Shown: positions 1 to 12,825 of the stretch, piece after piece
Layout of the letters: each line of letters starts with the position of its first letter
How positions within the stretch are numbered: the first letter of the stretch is position 1
Assembly: GCA_035582835.1 (NCBI GenBank)
Contig: JAYKAV010003432.1
Span: 1,791,710-1,855,709 of the forward strand
Origin: Phoebastria nigripes
Lineage: Eukaryota; Chordata; Aves; Procellariiformes; Diomedeidae
Direction of reading: 5' to 3'
Length of the DNA: 64,000 nucleotides
Notes under the pieces: model-generated
Seen by the model: only the letters and a program-made list of their open reading frames with translations
Told to the model about the DNA's origin: nothing
Database searches by the model: none
Made by a program: the position numbers and the translations under genes

Positions 1-3000
1 AATATTTAATTACAAAAATTGGATCTCCTGCAGTCCTTACTCTTAGAATAAAGATTGCAGGACAAAGGGTTGTTGTGTAGGAAAAAGTCTGAAACAAATT
101 CATTTCATTTTCACTTTTCCATATTAATTGTATTCATTCACATATCTGGAAGTAATTACAGGCAAAGAAGAGGAATCAAGAATTTAAATAATAACTATTA
201 ACTTTTTCACTAGGTACATTAATTTTATGACAAGTCATTTGCCTATGATAATTAGTTTGGTGATACTGATGTACTTTCTTAATAAATCATACAAAATAAA
301 TGGACTTGAAAGTTACATTATTTCAAATTAGAAATAAGGTTTTATACGTAAATGGTGAAAAATGGTGACTTCTGCCAGATCAGTGGGAATGAGGACAGTA
401 TAAAACATTAACAGGGAGAGTTTTATACTGTTCTTCGAGGGTCTCAGTCTGACATTAATGTTTTGGAGAAAATAGAAAAGCCTTCACATGGCCTTGCTCA
501 ATGGAAACCATCTTCGTCAAGCTTCCACAGTTCAGATATTCCAGGGCCAAAGACATTTGGCAAATTCTCCATATATGGCAAAGGGAACTGTATTTATCAA
601 CTGCATGCTCATTTAAAATTATTCACTTGGTCCTACTTACAAAATAATGAATGGTTATTACATTTAAAATGTCTCCAATTATATAGATATTGAAATGCAA
701 GTTCCATGCCAAGCTTCTTTAAACCAAGCATCCATAAATAAAGGTGCAACACAACGCTATGGTTTGAATTGCCAACGAGGGTTTACAAGGAGACAAGAAG
801 TAACGTGGGCAAGGTACTGGGTGTGTGTGTGCCATTGTATTCACTCCCACTGCGGGATATCAAAGCTTGTGAATTAATGTGCCATTCAGCTGCCAAACAC
901 CTACACTCTGAATTCCACAGTCAAAACCCCACCCCAGCTGAAATAAAAGGCAAAATTTCCCGTTTAATTCAGTGGGTCAGGATTTTATCCTGTACGTTTT
1001 ACAGGTGTTAAGAGAGAAATGCAGCAAGTGCACTTTAATACACCTCCCTCCCTTGGTTCATTCTTTTCTGTATGAATATGAGCACTGGCATCTTTATTCA
1101 AAATTAAGAAGCCACTTTTTGCATCCACAGATGGAAATGAATTCTCTTTGAAAATGGAGGAGCAAATATATCAAACACTTTACACAACTGGAAAAGCCTG
1201 TCTAGAGAAACAAGCCTGGGCTGGCCCACAGATAAAAGCAGTGGAGAAGTAACACTGCAAGGGCAACAACACAGATGCTCTTCCCATTTCCCTAGGAAAT
1301 CACCATCCCTACAAAGCAAACTAAAGGGCCTTTGTTTCAGATGGTAAAATAGGATTAGAATAAGTAATTTTCATGTCTAAAGTGATATTTGGCTCTTTGT
1401 AGAGATGCCCAAGTATTCCTGGTCTGACTGTGGTGGCACATCCACATGTCACTGTTCAGTGCCACACAAAGCCACTGGCTTGGAACAAGGAACAATATAG
1501 TTATATTAGTGCAGCATTTAATCCAGCCTATTAAACCGAGTCACAAATCCTTACTGCAGCTTTACCGTTTCTGGCTCCGGACAAAATCGTTCAGAGATGG
1601 TTCAGGTATCTGCAAATGGCTGCTTTGCTCCAGTTAGATGTAGCACAACTGTCCCCAAACCAAACCTAGCAGCAGGTAATAATAAGCACATAGTATAAAG
1701 TAAAATTAGACTAAGAGCAGCCACCTTCATCCGAACTGTTTTTTTCAAAGCTTCCCCTGACCCACAAGAGAAATCGGTGTAGCAAAACATTTTCTTAAGC
1801 CACAGAGCAGAGGCCACCGCTTTTACAACATGAAAAAACCCCTCTTTCAACAAATACCCAAGAAGTGGGCAGTCAAGACACTCAGCTGCAGTACAGCATG
1901 ACCTGCATCAAGCGTGCGACCCGATCGATTTGTAGACATAATGCAAAATCCAGCATGGAAAGAACTCTGTGCAGCAACATCATGTGCCCTCCGGGCTCCT
2001 CTTTAGTCATTTGTATTTGGCCTCTAAGGTAGACGTACCATGAAATACCACTAAATTCTTCCCAAACCCTCCCCTTTTTCTTTTTACCTGTGGCTTTGCC
2101 AGATGGATGAATATCTCTGACAGACAGAAATGTTGACGTATTTTGAAATGTGAATTGCAGCAGGGAAGTTCCTGCCGGGGGGAGAAATGGAAGGGGGAAG
2201 ATTTCCTTTTACCAACCCTCATTAAAATGGAAGAAAGTTAAACTCAATAGAGAAGGTCAAAGCGAGCCATGGGAGATAATGCATTAGGGAAAGGGAGCAT
2301 TAGGCATGGTGGGTGATTTCATAGCTTCCCTTTTTATGGAGTGCAGCAGACTGGGATGGAAAACATATCTTGGAGAAATGCAGAACGAGGCATATGGGAC
2401 AAGAACAGGCACAGAGGCAGAGATTTTGCAATAGTGGACTTTCTTAAGGAAAAAAAGCAATGGGATTTGGAATACCTCCTTGAAACCATTCACCTAACTA
2501 GCACCAGACCTCTCAAAACTCACTTATAAAATGAGTAAACCAAGTCCCAGCTAGAAGCAGCATGACCTAGTCTAACAAGGGAAAATGAGATAGAGTAAAC
2601 TCAGGTAATGGAAATTCTGAATTAAAGAAAACGTGTGGAAAAGAGCATTTGATTTAGGAGTGAGAGAAGTAATTTTTATTTTTCCTGCAACAGAAAATGA
2701 TACGGAAAATTGAACTACATTGATGCACAGCAAAGAGAGTATTAAAGAAACCTCTAAAAAACTAAACAAGATAAAAAGCTTTGGAATTTTTCTTCTCACT
2801 TTGGCAGCTGTGCCCTTTGTAGCATCTTCCCGGCCTGTTACTGTACACGCTGCAGAGGAAAGGAATTGAAAATTGCTCCAGCACAAGCCTGCATCACAAG
2901 GACAGGTGTCAGTCAGGGAGAAAATACCAGGTACCCAAATGAAAGGCTGGGGAGAGCTCTAATTTGCAGAAGACGTTGCTGAAGGTGCACAAGGAAACGT

Positions 3001-4774
3001 GGAAATCAACATATTGATTTGTTGACTGGGGCATCAATTTTTACAGATCAGAGCACAGTATCCAACGTAGCACAAAGAAGGATAAAACAAGAAGTACAAG
3101 TGAAGAACATGATGTACTGGCAAGTTTACAAGTAATGCATTTTGGTTGAGTCTGAACATGATTTGTAAAGTCATGTCTGGCTTAGGAAACCCAAACTGAA
3201 ATGGGTAAGTTTGGGTTTTTTCAAATGCTAGCCTTAGTGCTGAATTTAGACTAGACAATTACAAGCTTTTCAGTAAGGAGAAGCTTGGAACTGTATCATT
3301 TTTTAAAACAATAGACTGCTCTGAGGTTATTAATCTAAAGTAAATATTGGAGTCAAAATATAAATGATCCGAACAACTTATTGTGTAATAAACTGTGCAA
3401 ACCGGATGTTGAGTAAGCAATATGTCATTTTGTTTTCAAAGCACAAGGATTAAACATTAACATGTGACAGGAATAGAACATGCAATATGAGGGCAACACT
3501 GCAGTCAATCGATTTCATGACAGAAGCACCCTGAAGTACTTTTATTTCATGGGTTAGGAGGAAAGGGGAGTTATTTACTTTCGGGGTGGCTGTTTTTTAA
3601 CAGGATTTATGATAAGGTGTTAAAAAGGCTAAAGGCAAATAGGACTAGGGCGCTCTCTACATGAGAGTTAGGTGTCTCAGGATGGGATCCAAAATTGCCA
3701 GCTCTATAAGACACCACCACCCAACATCAGCAGTTGGCTTCATCTATTCTGCCTGTGATAAACCCCAGATAGCAGAGAGACTTAAGGCCCCCAGACTAAG
3801 CAGCTTGGATTACCTTACATCTATGCTGTCCAAGTCTCAGGATCCTTTGAAATAACGAATTGCGTATGGATCATGTCCAGTGCAGCACTCCTGTAAGCCC
3901 ATTGCATCTAGACAGGACATGTCCTCCATAGGCCCCATTCCTAAGTCTTCCAGGAGATGTAAGGTCTGCGCGGATACCCTTGGAGGCAGTCCAAGTCAAA
4001 CCTGTCATGGCTTGCATCCATGCAAGGCTGAACCCTGATGCATACTATCCTCTGCTTCTCCAAAAAAAAAAAAAAGAATTGCTTGGTTTGGCCCTGAAAA
4101 GAGCCCCACTATGAATTAAAATGTAGGCACTGGGGAGAAAGTGGGGACCAGAACCACAGAGAGTTTCAGTTTCAACAGGTCTGAGCCCATCGCTTACACC
4201 TAACCCCAACACATGACAAAAGACAAAGAAGACGACAGATGCTCAGACAACTTAGGCTGGCTTGATTAAGCCAGAAACCAACTGAGCTGGGAAAAGAAGT
4301 CTCTCAATGCTTAGATGTATATAAGGTCCTGTAGGCGGTATTTTCTCCTACTCAAATATGTTGCTTTTGTTTTAAAGAATTGCAATTAAGGCTTTCTGTC
4401 AGCCTGAAAGGAATGAGTCTGAGAGCACCTACCGTTGGCACATAAATATCAGTGACTGCACTCAAATGCAGCTCACTCCAGACTAATTCACGATTCTGCT
4501 AGCAGTTCTGTATTTAGTCTTTCATTGCTGCTGGTTTTTACTGCAAACAATACACTATTGCCTGGATGCTGGATGCTGGATGCTATTTAATTGACACAGA
4601 AAAGGTGGCACGTCAGGGGAATAAATTTTTTTTAAAAACTTTCCCTTTTGAGAGCTGAGCAATAAAGCCTTTATGGAAGAAAAGCGAAAAGTGAATTATT
4701 TTTTAGTGCTGGTGAAAGATGCCAACCCAAGAGGCCTAAAAACTGAACTCCTCAATTATCCATGGTCGGGAGAG
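1..4774. other. Gene-free flank, unique AT-rich DNA
   Basis: I see no exon, RNA gene or recognisable mobile element. ORFs are short and unconserved-looking. A stretch around 3600-4075 ends in a 14-base A run (4062-4075) and may be a very old, unidentified retrosequence; this is not firm. Confidence 0.6.
4562..4584. repeat. Short tandem repeat (CTGGATG)n
   Basis: About 3.3 perfect head-to-tail copies of a 7-base unit, with no associated gene. Confidence 0.9.
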
Positions 4775-5191
4775 TCCAGAAAACATGGAGAGGCTGAGAG
4801 AGGTTGTTTATTCAGCCTTAGAAGAGATGGTTATGGGGAGACCTTGCGGGAGGTCTCCTACAACTACCTAATGGGAGTTGTTAGAGAAGACAGAACCAGG
4901 CTTTTCTCCGAGGTGTGCAGTGATAGGAGATGAGGCAATGGACCCAAGTTACAGTATAGAAAATTCCAATTAAAAGTAATGAGAAAAAATTGCACCATGA
5001 AGATGGTCAAATATTGAAACATGTACTAGAGTGGTTGTGGACTCTCCTTCTTTGGAGATATTTAAAAATCGGCTGGTCAAGGTTTTGAGCAACTTGATCT
5101 ACTTGGATCCTCTTTGAACATGAGAGTGAACAAGATGACTTCCAGAGGTCCTTTCCGACCTAATTTATTTTATAATTCTATGTTTTTGTGA
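4775..5191 (+). mobile_element. CR1 LINE fragment, old, 3' end
   Basis: The plus strand carries a degraded CR1 3' portion. Translated stretches such as RGCLFSLRRDGYGETL, and RTRLFSEVCSDRR followed by a stop and GN, correspond to the C-terminal end of CR1 ORF2. It ends with the CR1 3'UTR signature (AGAGGTCCTTTCC, then ATTCTATG-like units). The frame is broken by many substitutions and stops, so this is an ancient copy. The left boundary is approximate and 5' truncation is typical of CR1. Confidence 0.82.
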
Positions 5192-7959
5192 CATCTACCC
5201 AGCAACGGGATTGGGACAACATAAGAGGACTCAAAAGTACTTACGAGCTTAAAGACATGATTTTCAGGCAATTTTGAATAAGAAAATTTCAGCAGTGGAA
5301 GCACAAGCCTTTCGCCACCCAAGCTAACACCACGTTAGGATGTAGATGTGGCAAGACTGCTGTCTCTGGTCCAGCCGCTACAAGCAACACTTCCCCATCC
5401 CACCAAGCTCCTCACAATCACGCAGCTGAAATAAGGTCTTGTCGGGGCTGAAGCTGCTGCTTTCAAGCAACTTAAAAGGCAGCTTACAAGGAAACACCCT
5501 GGGAAAAATTTATCAGGATGGTTAATTAGTCATGCAGTGCCATGGCAACACATCTACGGCACTTCTGGTGCTGACCTCACGCCTATACCCATGTAAAGCT
5601 CTACTCTTAGCCCCATAAAAAAACCAAACACAAAATAGTGTTTGCCACCTGAGGCAAATGGCTAAAATTAGGCAAAATAGAAATGTTTTTCCCCTGAGAT
5701 TTGGCTTATGTAGGATATAGATGCTTTTATTCATGCACAAGTAATAAATCAAAATTAAGCATAATCTTAACCCTGCAGTTATCACATTTCCTGGCCAAAG
5801 GACTCAAAATATTTTTTTTTTATTTAATGCAGACCACCTGAATTTGCAGAGTTCCCAGGCAGTCTAAAATGGGGTGATAGGCTGTCACTATTGCTATTGC
5901 CCCTTCCACCACACAACACAGCTGGGGTCCCTGTTCCTTCATTCTTATGTTCCTCCAGAGAAAGGTCTGAGTGAGTGAAACTGCAAATAAATGACTTTCC
6001 TTAACATTACTTTCCCATCGTACATGTTAAGGATAACCGTGACAGGGCAGGCTTTTTGGAGAACAAGTAGCCAAGATCCAGAACAATCTCTGGACGTGAC
6101 ACAGGCAGCCTCGGCCGCACTGTTTATTTAAACACTGTCTTTACATGACAAACTCTTACCACTGGCATTTGCTGGGTCTGCGTGTGCGTGGATGGTGAGG
6201 TGGGAGCTGACAACATGCAGCAATTCAAAGAGAAATCCAACTTTCCCGATTCATGAAACCTTCACTTTTCTTTCCTCTCTCTTTTCTGATAAAAGCAGCC
6301 ANGTTGGTTCCCTCCGACTAAGGCTGATGATCGCTTATTCCTCCACTGGTGTAAGGATGCAGAAAAACAGGACACGTCTTTCTGCTCTGAGTCCTGTTCT
6401 GATAGTCAGTCCTCAAAGCCTTCCCTTTTTCTTCTGCCTTTGGCAGAAGGGCCAACTTGGCTGGCTCTTCCGAGGTTTTATGGGAACCCTGCATGATACA
6501 CTTCTGTTCTGAGAAGTTTATATTCAGTCATAAAAATTCCAGGCAGGATTTTGTTCCCATTTCTTCTTTACTAAATTTTATTTAAGTGCCTCAACAGTTG
6601 CAACGCAAAGAGAAAAGAAGCATAAGCAAAGATGTCANCGAGTACAGACCTTAAAAAAAGCAGTAGAGTATCAGGCACTGTAAAATTTTCTGTTGGTCAG
6701 TTATCACTTGGGTTCTGCTCCGTCCTACCTCATTTACTCCAAGTTCATGCCTCAGCCATGAAGAAGGTGGCATTTTCTTCCTCTGGGCCTTTTCTTACCT
6801 TCTTCTCTTTGTCCAAAAATTCAACCCATTGGCTCCCTTTGCATTTTGACTTGGCCATAAATTTGCTACCACCAGAGTAAAACTCCAGATGAGGAAGCTT
6901 CCCTGGTACCCTCAATGTTCCTTCCAACAACCTTCCATCACTCCTTCTTCCCCCAGGATAACAGAGGTCACCTACTCTCTGCTTTGCCTTGTCCACAAGT
7001 GAGTTGTTTAGAAGCCAGTCATGTCTTGATGTCTTGCAAACATTAATTCAAGTGTGGCATCTTCATTTTACAAAATGACACTTTTAAAAAACTTTTTCTC
7101 ATCTGGACTTAAAGCTGTGCTTTAATCATAACTAAAATCGTAACTAAAAATACCTTATATATACCTGGCTGTAACAACAGAGACCTTGATGACTGGTTAT
7201 CTCTGCATCTCTTTCCCTGTTTTCCTGAACTTCACTGTGACATGGATGTGAAGATAAAAGCCCTTAGGCACACACCTTGCATTGTTCATATTGCAAATCT
7301 GGATGCTTTAGAAAAATCCAATTAATAATAATGGGCTATTTATGAGTTTATTAATAAACTGATGCAAAGTGTGTGTGTAATGAGTCATTTAGGTCTATGG
7401 CACTTTCCTGGATTAATAATCCAAATGCCTGAATTAAGATTTATATAATGAAACCTTAAGGGGCCTGTTACTGTCATTTTTGTTAAATAATTTTCTTCAA
7501 AGTCGTACAAATAAACATGTTTTTTGCATACTAAAACCTAATAGCTCCTAAGAAACCATTACACTCATCTGTGAAATAATATGCATGTTTAAATGCATCT
7601 AAATACATTTTTAATGTATTTGTGCTATTCCAAGGGAGACCATAATGTCTCTTGCGCCAGCAATAACGGTTTATTATGTTGATTTTCATATACGCAAGCT
7701 TTTTTTTTTCCTTCCTAGTACAAAAGCAGCAAGAAATTAAGCCATAAAATCTACACTTAAGCAAAATTATACATTTCACCTAATCCCACAAAATACAGGA
7801 AATTTAGACTATAAAAATGCTGGGTTTTTTATCTCTGGCTCAGCTCATTTTGCTTGTAATTAAAGCAAGGTTTGCTCAAGGAGGTCACAGATTAGAAAAC
7901 CTGTTATTAACTCTGATTAGGACAATTAGGATACAAGCCACAAGCCCCTGCCGTGACCC
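5192..7959. other. Gene-free flank between CR1 copies
   Basis: AT-rich unique sequence with ambiguous bases at 6302 and 6638. The only notable content is the dyad motif cluster at 7345-7422; no gene is seen. Confidence 0.6.
7345..7422. promoter_or_regulatory. Candidate regulatory cluster: two dyad motifs
   Basis: AGTTTATTAATAAACT at 7345-7360 is a perfect 16-base palindrome with forkhead-like half sites (GTTTATT/AATAAAC). Fifty bases on, at 7410-7422, GGATTA-A-TAATCC is a perfect inverted pair of K50 homeodomain (OTX/PITX/CRX-type) sites with a one-base spacer. Both are embedded in AT-rich, non-repetitive DNA with further TAAT and TTAAAT motifs. The motifs are seen directly; enhancer function is inference and needs conservation data. 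Confidence 0.35.
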
Positions 7960-8550
7960 CAGGGCTGGGTGAGCAACGTATTGCCTGCAGGTCAAGGGAG
8001 GTGATCCTTCCCCGCTACTCAACACTAGTGAGACCACGCCTGGAGCAGTGTGTCCAGTTCTGGGCTCCCCAGTACAAGAGAGACATGGACATACTGGAGA
8101 GAGCCCAGCGAAGGGCCACAAAGATGATGATGGGACTGGAGCACCTCTCCTATGAGGAAACATGAGGGAGCTGGGGCTCTTCAGCCTGGAGAAGAGAAGG
8201 TTTGGGGGGATCTTATCAATGTATATAAATGCCTGAAGGGAGGGTGCAAAGAGGATGGAGCCAGGCTCTTCTCAGTGGTGCCCAGTGACAGGACCAGAGG
8301 CAATGGGAACAAACTGGAACACACGAGGTGCCATCTGAACACCAGGAAACACTTTTTCACTGTGAGGGTGACAGAGCACCGGCACAGGTTGCTCAGGNAN
8401 GCTGTGGAGTCTCCACCCTTGGAGATATTCAAAAGCCTCCTGGATGTGGTCCTGGGCAACCGGCTCTAAGTGGCCCTGCTGGAGTGTGAGGTTGGACCAG
8501 AGGACCTCCAGAGGTGTCTTCCAACCTCAACCAGTCCGTGATTCTGTGAT
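7960..8550 (+). mobile_element. CR1 LINE fragment, 5'-truncated
   Basis: About 590 bp encodes the C-terminal part of CR1 ORF2 on the plus strand. Recognisable segments are [32 protein letters not shown] and then, after a frame change near 8150-8165, [20 protein letters not shown] and [14 protein letters not shown]. It ends in the CR1 3'UTR (GTTGGACCAGAGGACCTCC) and an ATTCTGTGAT terminal octamer. Ambiguous bases fall at 8398 and 8400. It lacks the reverse transcriptase core and endonuclease, so it cannot move by itself. Confidence 0.93.
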
Positions 8551-11500
8551 CGGCAGACCCTGACGGGTGGCGTGGGCATGCAATTTTAAACAGCATTACC
8601 TCAGAGTTGCCAGTTATGGAAAGNGTGTTGTAAGGGGTAAAATAAGAACAGATTGATGCTTTTTTCAGACACAGTATTTTAACCATCTGAAGTTCCACTA
8701 TTTCTATTCCTGTACTGAAAATGTCAAAGACCATGGCAGTATGTGGGGAAATCCTCCAGGAGAGGACCACAACTCACGCTGTGACAAGCAAGGATTTAAA
8801 GTGCAATGCAGTAACATAAATTTAGCAAGTGGGTGGTTAAAACACAGTGGAGCTAAAGTCCAGCGAGCGTTAAACATGCAGCAAACCTCCTCGCTAACGA
8901 GGTGGAGCTGGAGGCTCCCGAGGCTTGGAGGCAGCGAGGTAGCAGCCACGGTGAAGATGAGCTCTGTGACTTCTCACCTCAGACGAGAGGGGTTTGTAAA
9001 TGCTAGCTACCCAACCGATGAGCAGCCTGTCCAGTAAAAGCTAGAAATAGAACAAACTCCTGAGCAAATAATGAAGAACCTCAGAGCACCCTGTGTAGTT
9101 TTTGGTTGTCTGTGTTGTGTATCCCGCTCTCATCCCACCCTGGTTTGTGAACGGCTCTGCAGTCACACCAGGAAGAAGCAGATCTGCCTCCCGTCTTCCT
9201 TCGTACGCTCCTATATTAAACAATGTTGATGCACTGAAACAGAAATCTATTAATCTGTCTGATGCGTGTCTGTGACTAAATGATTCATCCCGACTGTTAG
9301 GCCACGGACAATAATCCCGAGACAATAACACGGTACCCGTGCCAGCTGCAGCATCAGAGTGATTCATCCCACCTATCCAGGATGCTGTTTCAGGATGATG
9401 TGAGCGTAACTCTGAAGCCACCCAGCTCTTTCCATCCTCTGCAGAGGGAGAGCTTTGGCTGTCTGTGCCAAGTGTCATTTTACCTAGTTTAAAAGCTGGA
9501 TGCTTTAAAATATGCTGTAAAGTAAGCTTTTAGTAGACCTCCACTTAACCAAAGCACAATTTAACTGTGTTTAAAGACAAAAAGGTGTTTTACTGTTATC
9601 TCCGCGTTTATTGTTAAATCTCCTTGTTTATATTTTTCATTGAGAAAACCCTGTTCTACACACTGAGTTGTTAAGAGTTCAGGCACGGGATGTGGTACGT
9701 GCACATAGCCTAACAGATCTTCGTCAGCTTGGTGTTCCTCATCACCTTGCACCATCACAAGAAATTGCATTAGAAGACCACTGTGGTTTCCAAGTCAGGG
9801 GCCTGAGAATTGGACCATGACAGAACTGTGTTCCTGTCATTAGTAACAGATTTTTATACATGTGCACATTTGTTAATAATGTATACTTTCTGGTGCATTA
9901 AAGAAAATCCACATCTTCATTCCTCTCCACAGTGGTAATATAGCTAACGCTGACATTATTATTCCCCATCAATAATTCACGTCAACTTGATTATAGTAAA
10001 ATTCTTTGTGCCAATTCTACTGCTGCTCCTTGCTCCTTCTTTCCTGCAGTCAGACCGTGGTGGTTAGATTTCTGACATGGACTAAAAGCACTAATTTGCA
10101 GAACTTGCTTATTTTGAAACACTATACTCCTCTGTGCTAAGGAGACTTTGCTAATCATTGCTATTCAATACCAGAACAATTAAGAAGCCTTGAGGAAGCC
10201 ACAAAACACATGGGATATGAAGTGAATTACTGTGACTATGTCTCATGCCTTTCATTTATTGTTTAGTGTTGTCTTTAAGTAAAAATTACTGAAAATATCT
10301 TCTATTAATGATCCTAGCCCCAGTTCTTCCTTGCACTGTAGTTCTGTAATCCCAGAGCATCCTCACAAAGTTCCATGCGTTAATGAAGGAAAGTTTCTGA
10401 AGTGCTTGACAGATGTACTTAGCCTTTGTGGGATTGAACAAACGTAATTAAACTGAATTACAGATTTACTGAGTTACAGAAATTACAGATATTTTAAATA
10501 CATGTGTCATTCAGCTGAAGAGGAAGGCCATGCAATTAATTGTAATTCCCCTTGTATTCCCGTTTCTGCTGTCGCCTCTACCTAAACACCACAGTTAAGC
10601 AGAGGGAAAGGAAATTACCAAGGAATACCTCCTTACATCTCAACAGAATAATGAACAATAAAACAAACACACGTTAACTTCCCCCAGCAGAAGTTTATGT
10701 CAGTGAGGGCTAAATTATGGTCTGGCCCTTGATTTTAGAGAAGAATTTCTCCCCTCACGCTGATGTAACACCATCGAGGGCAATTGCATGCATAAGTGCC
10801 AGGGTAAGGTAAGAAGCAAATCAAGATGTTATCCTTTTCAGCTTGAAAGCTGAGAGAAAAATCAAGAATTTTTATTTTAAAAACTTGTGACAACAGACTA
10901 AGCAACTGCTGAGCATACCTAATTTATCTTTCAGCTACAGCGTACACATTTGATTAATACGTCTAAATCTTTACTTAAAAAAAGTAAATAATCACCAAAG
11001 AGACTTGACCTGTATTTAGATCAATGGCTAGTTCTCATCTTTGGCGTTTAAGTCTGGTTTTGTTTTACAGGACTACTAGGAGAAAACAGAGCCACTAACA
11101 AAGACATCAGAGGATGAAATGAATGCCACATGGACAAGGGCTGAACTCCTTTGGTAGGTGTCTTTGATTACAAAAGCACAATAAAGAAGAAAGAACGATT
11201 AGGAAGGATGAAAAACCCTGAAAAATAACCTTAGGTAAAGAGTAGCTGCTCTGGCAGAGATGAACGTGTACCAGTCACGTAGCTGTGAGACGTTCAATAG
11301 CATCGCAAAGGTAGGAGATGCAAGACACAGTACTCACGCTGTGATACTGGTTGTCCTATAAACACCGTGAATAGATTGATTAGTTTGGATAGACAGCATC
11401 CTAATTATGAAAAGGTGCACGTATTACATAAATAGGAAAGTGCTAGTAATAGCTTTTGGCACAAAGCATCCAGTGTTATAAGAAGTTCATGGAGCAGCCT

Positions 11501-12775
11501 GAGGTCCCTAGGCTGCACAAAGAGGGACCAGGCAGGGTTCCCACCACGCACTCCTGCTCCACGACTGCGATACACAGCATCCCCCTAACCACCTCCACTC
11601 CCATAAAAATCACCCCTGAGACGGGACTTTCGGCATAATAAAGTGTGTGACAGAGAAAGAGGTATTTCTGCCAAAGGAGATAACGAATGTCCTTTCCAAT
11701 ACAGAAAATAATGTGAAGGGCCATCATGGTTTAAGGGATCTGAATGGCATAGAAAATAGGGGTGAGGCAAATTTCTGCTGCTATAAACACACATACACAC
11801 AGCGGAGCGGGACTCTTCCCCTGGAGAGTCCTGGTGCAGAGTCTTTATTATTGTCTGCAGAATTTATCCCAATTCTGTTTGCCAACGCTATTATTTACTA
11901 TAAAAGCGACAGTTGCTAATTTCCCAAGTTACCTCGGTCTTCCAGATCAGAGCTGTTCATTCTGTGGGGTATTAATCCATTCCCCCACTGAGTCCACAAT
12001 GCTCCACCACTGACACGTATTGACTTTTTCTTACTTCTTCTTCGCTCCATACCTTCACCATTGCCGCTTTTGAATCAACACAAAGACTTGGCCAGAAGAG
12101 TCAAATCCCTGTCGTCGTATCTAAATAAGCACAAAGCACGCAGCAACCCAGAGGAAGGACGCACTGATACCATTTGGGCATGACTCCCCTCCCCACCATA
12201 CCTTCCTTCCTCGTTCCCACAGCTTTTTCAGAATAAATTCATTTATTCGGAATAGGTACCTGACAATGGGTACTAGGCAAAAGCTCACAAACACAAGCAG
12301 TTATTTCAGATTTGTAGTGTTCGACATCCTTTATCTGCCCCTCAACAATCCAAATTCTAANGGTTATGCCAAACACCTTGTTAAAACTTTTAAAACTGCC
12401 ACGAAAACTGTCAGGGGAGATAAACAATCTTTAAATCAGAAAATAGCTTCTTGCCTGCTATCTTATCAGCCAATACCACCTACTTACATAGAAAGCGTGT
12501 CTGCTGAACTGCTCCTGATGGGAACACATTTGCAGAAGACGGGGAGCTCGGAGACCTGCCTTGAGTAACAGTCCGCGTCTCTTTTTTTCAGATTTACAGC
12601 CTCTTTCCAAGAGCCTTTGCCCAAACTGATNGCTGTCACTGTAAAGCCAGCCAGTCGCCATCAGGGGCCTTTGCAAATCTCTGCCTTTCACTGCCTACAG
12701 CTCCTCCTTTTCTACAGGAAAATTGCTTTATGCTTCTTCTAATCCTTACATACACACCTCTGCTTTTGTTTTGCC

Positions 12776-12825
12776 TTTTTTTTTTTTTTTTTTTTTGTTT
12801 TTTTTTTGGGGGTAAAAAAAAAAAA
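12776..12825. repeat. Poly-T / poly-A homopolymer tract
   Basis: A run of 21 T, one G, 10 T, then GGGGG-T and 12 A. The T10 and A12 arms can pair across a short G-rich loop. It could be the fusion of two homopolymers or a slippage-prone, assembly-error-prone site. No LINE or SINE body is attached to either end. Confidence 0.9.

Noticed and set aside
3600..4075. Possible processed retrosequence ending in A14
   Set aside because: There is a terminal A run, but I could not identify a parent gene, a SINE promoter box or target-site duplications, so it is mentioned only as uncertain flank content.
9041..9478. 145-codon minus-strand ORF
   Set aside because: No family motif, no flanking splice sites in phase that I could recognise, and ordinary composition; chance is the simplest explanation.
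10533..10542. CAATTAATTG palindrome as a homeodomain dimer site
   Set aside because: A 10-base AT-rich palindrome is expected by chance in a window of this size and composition.
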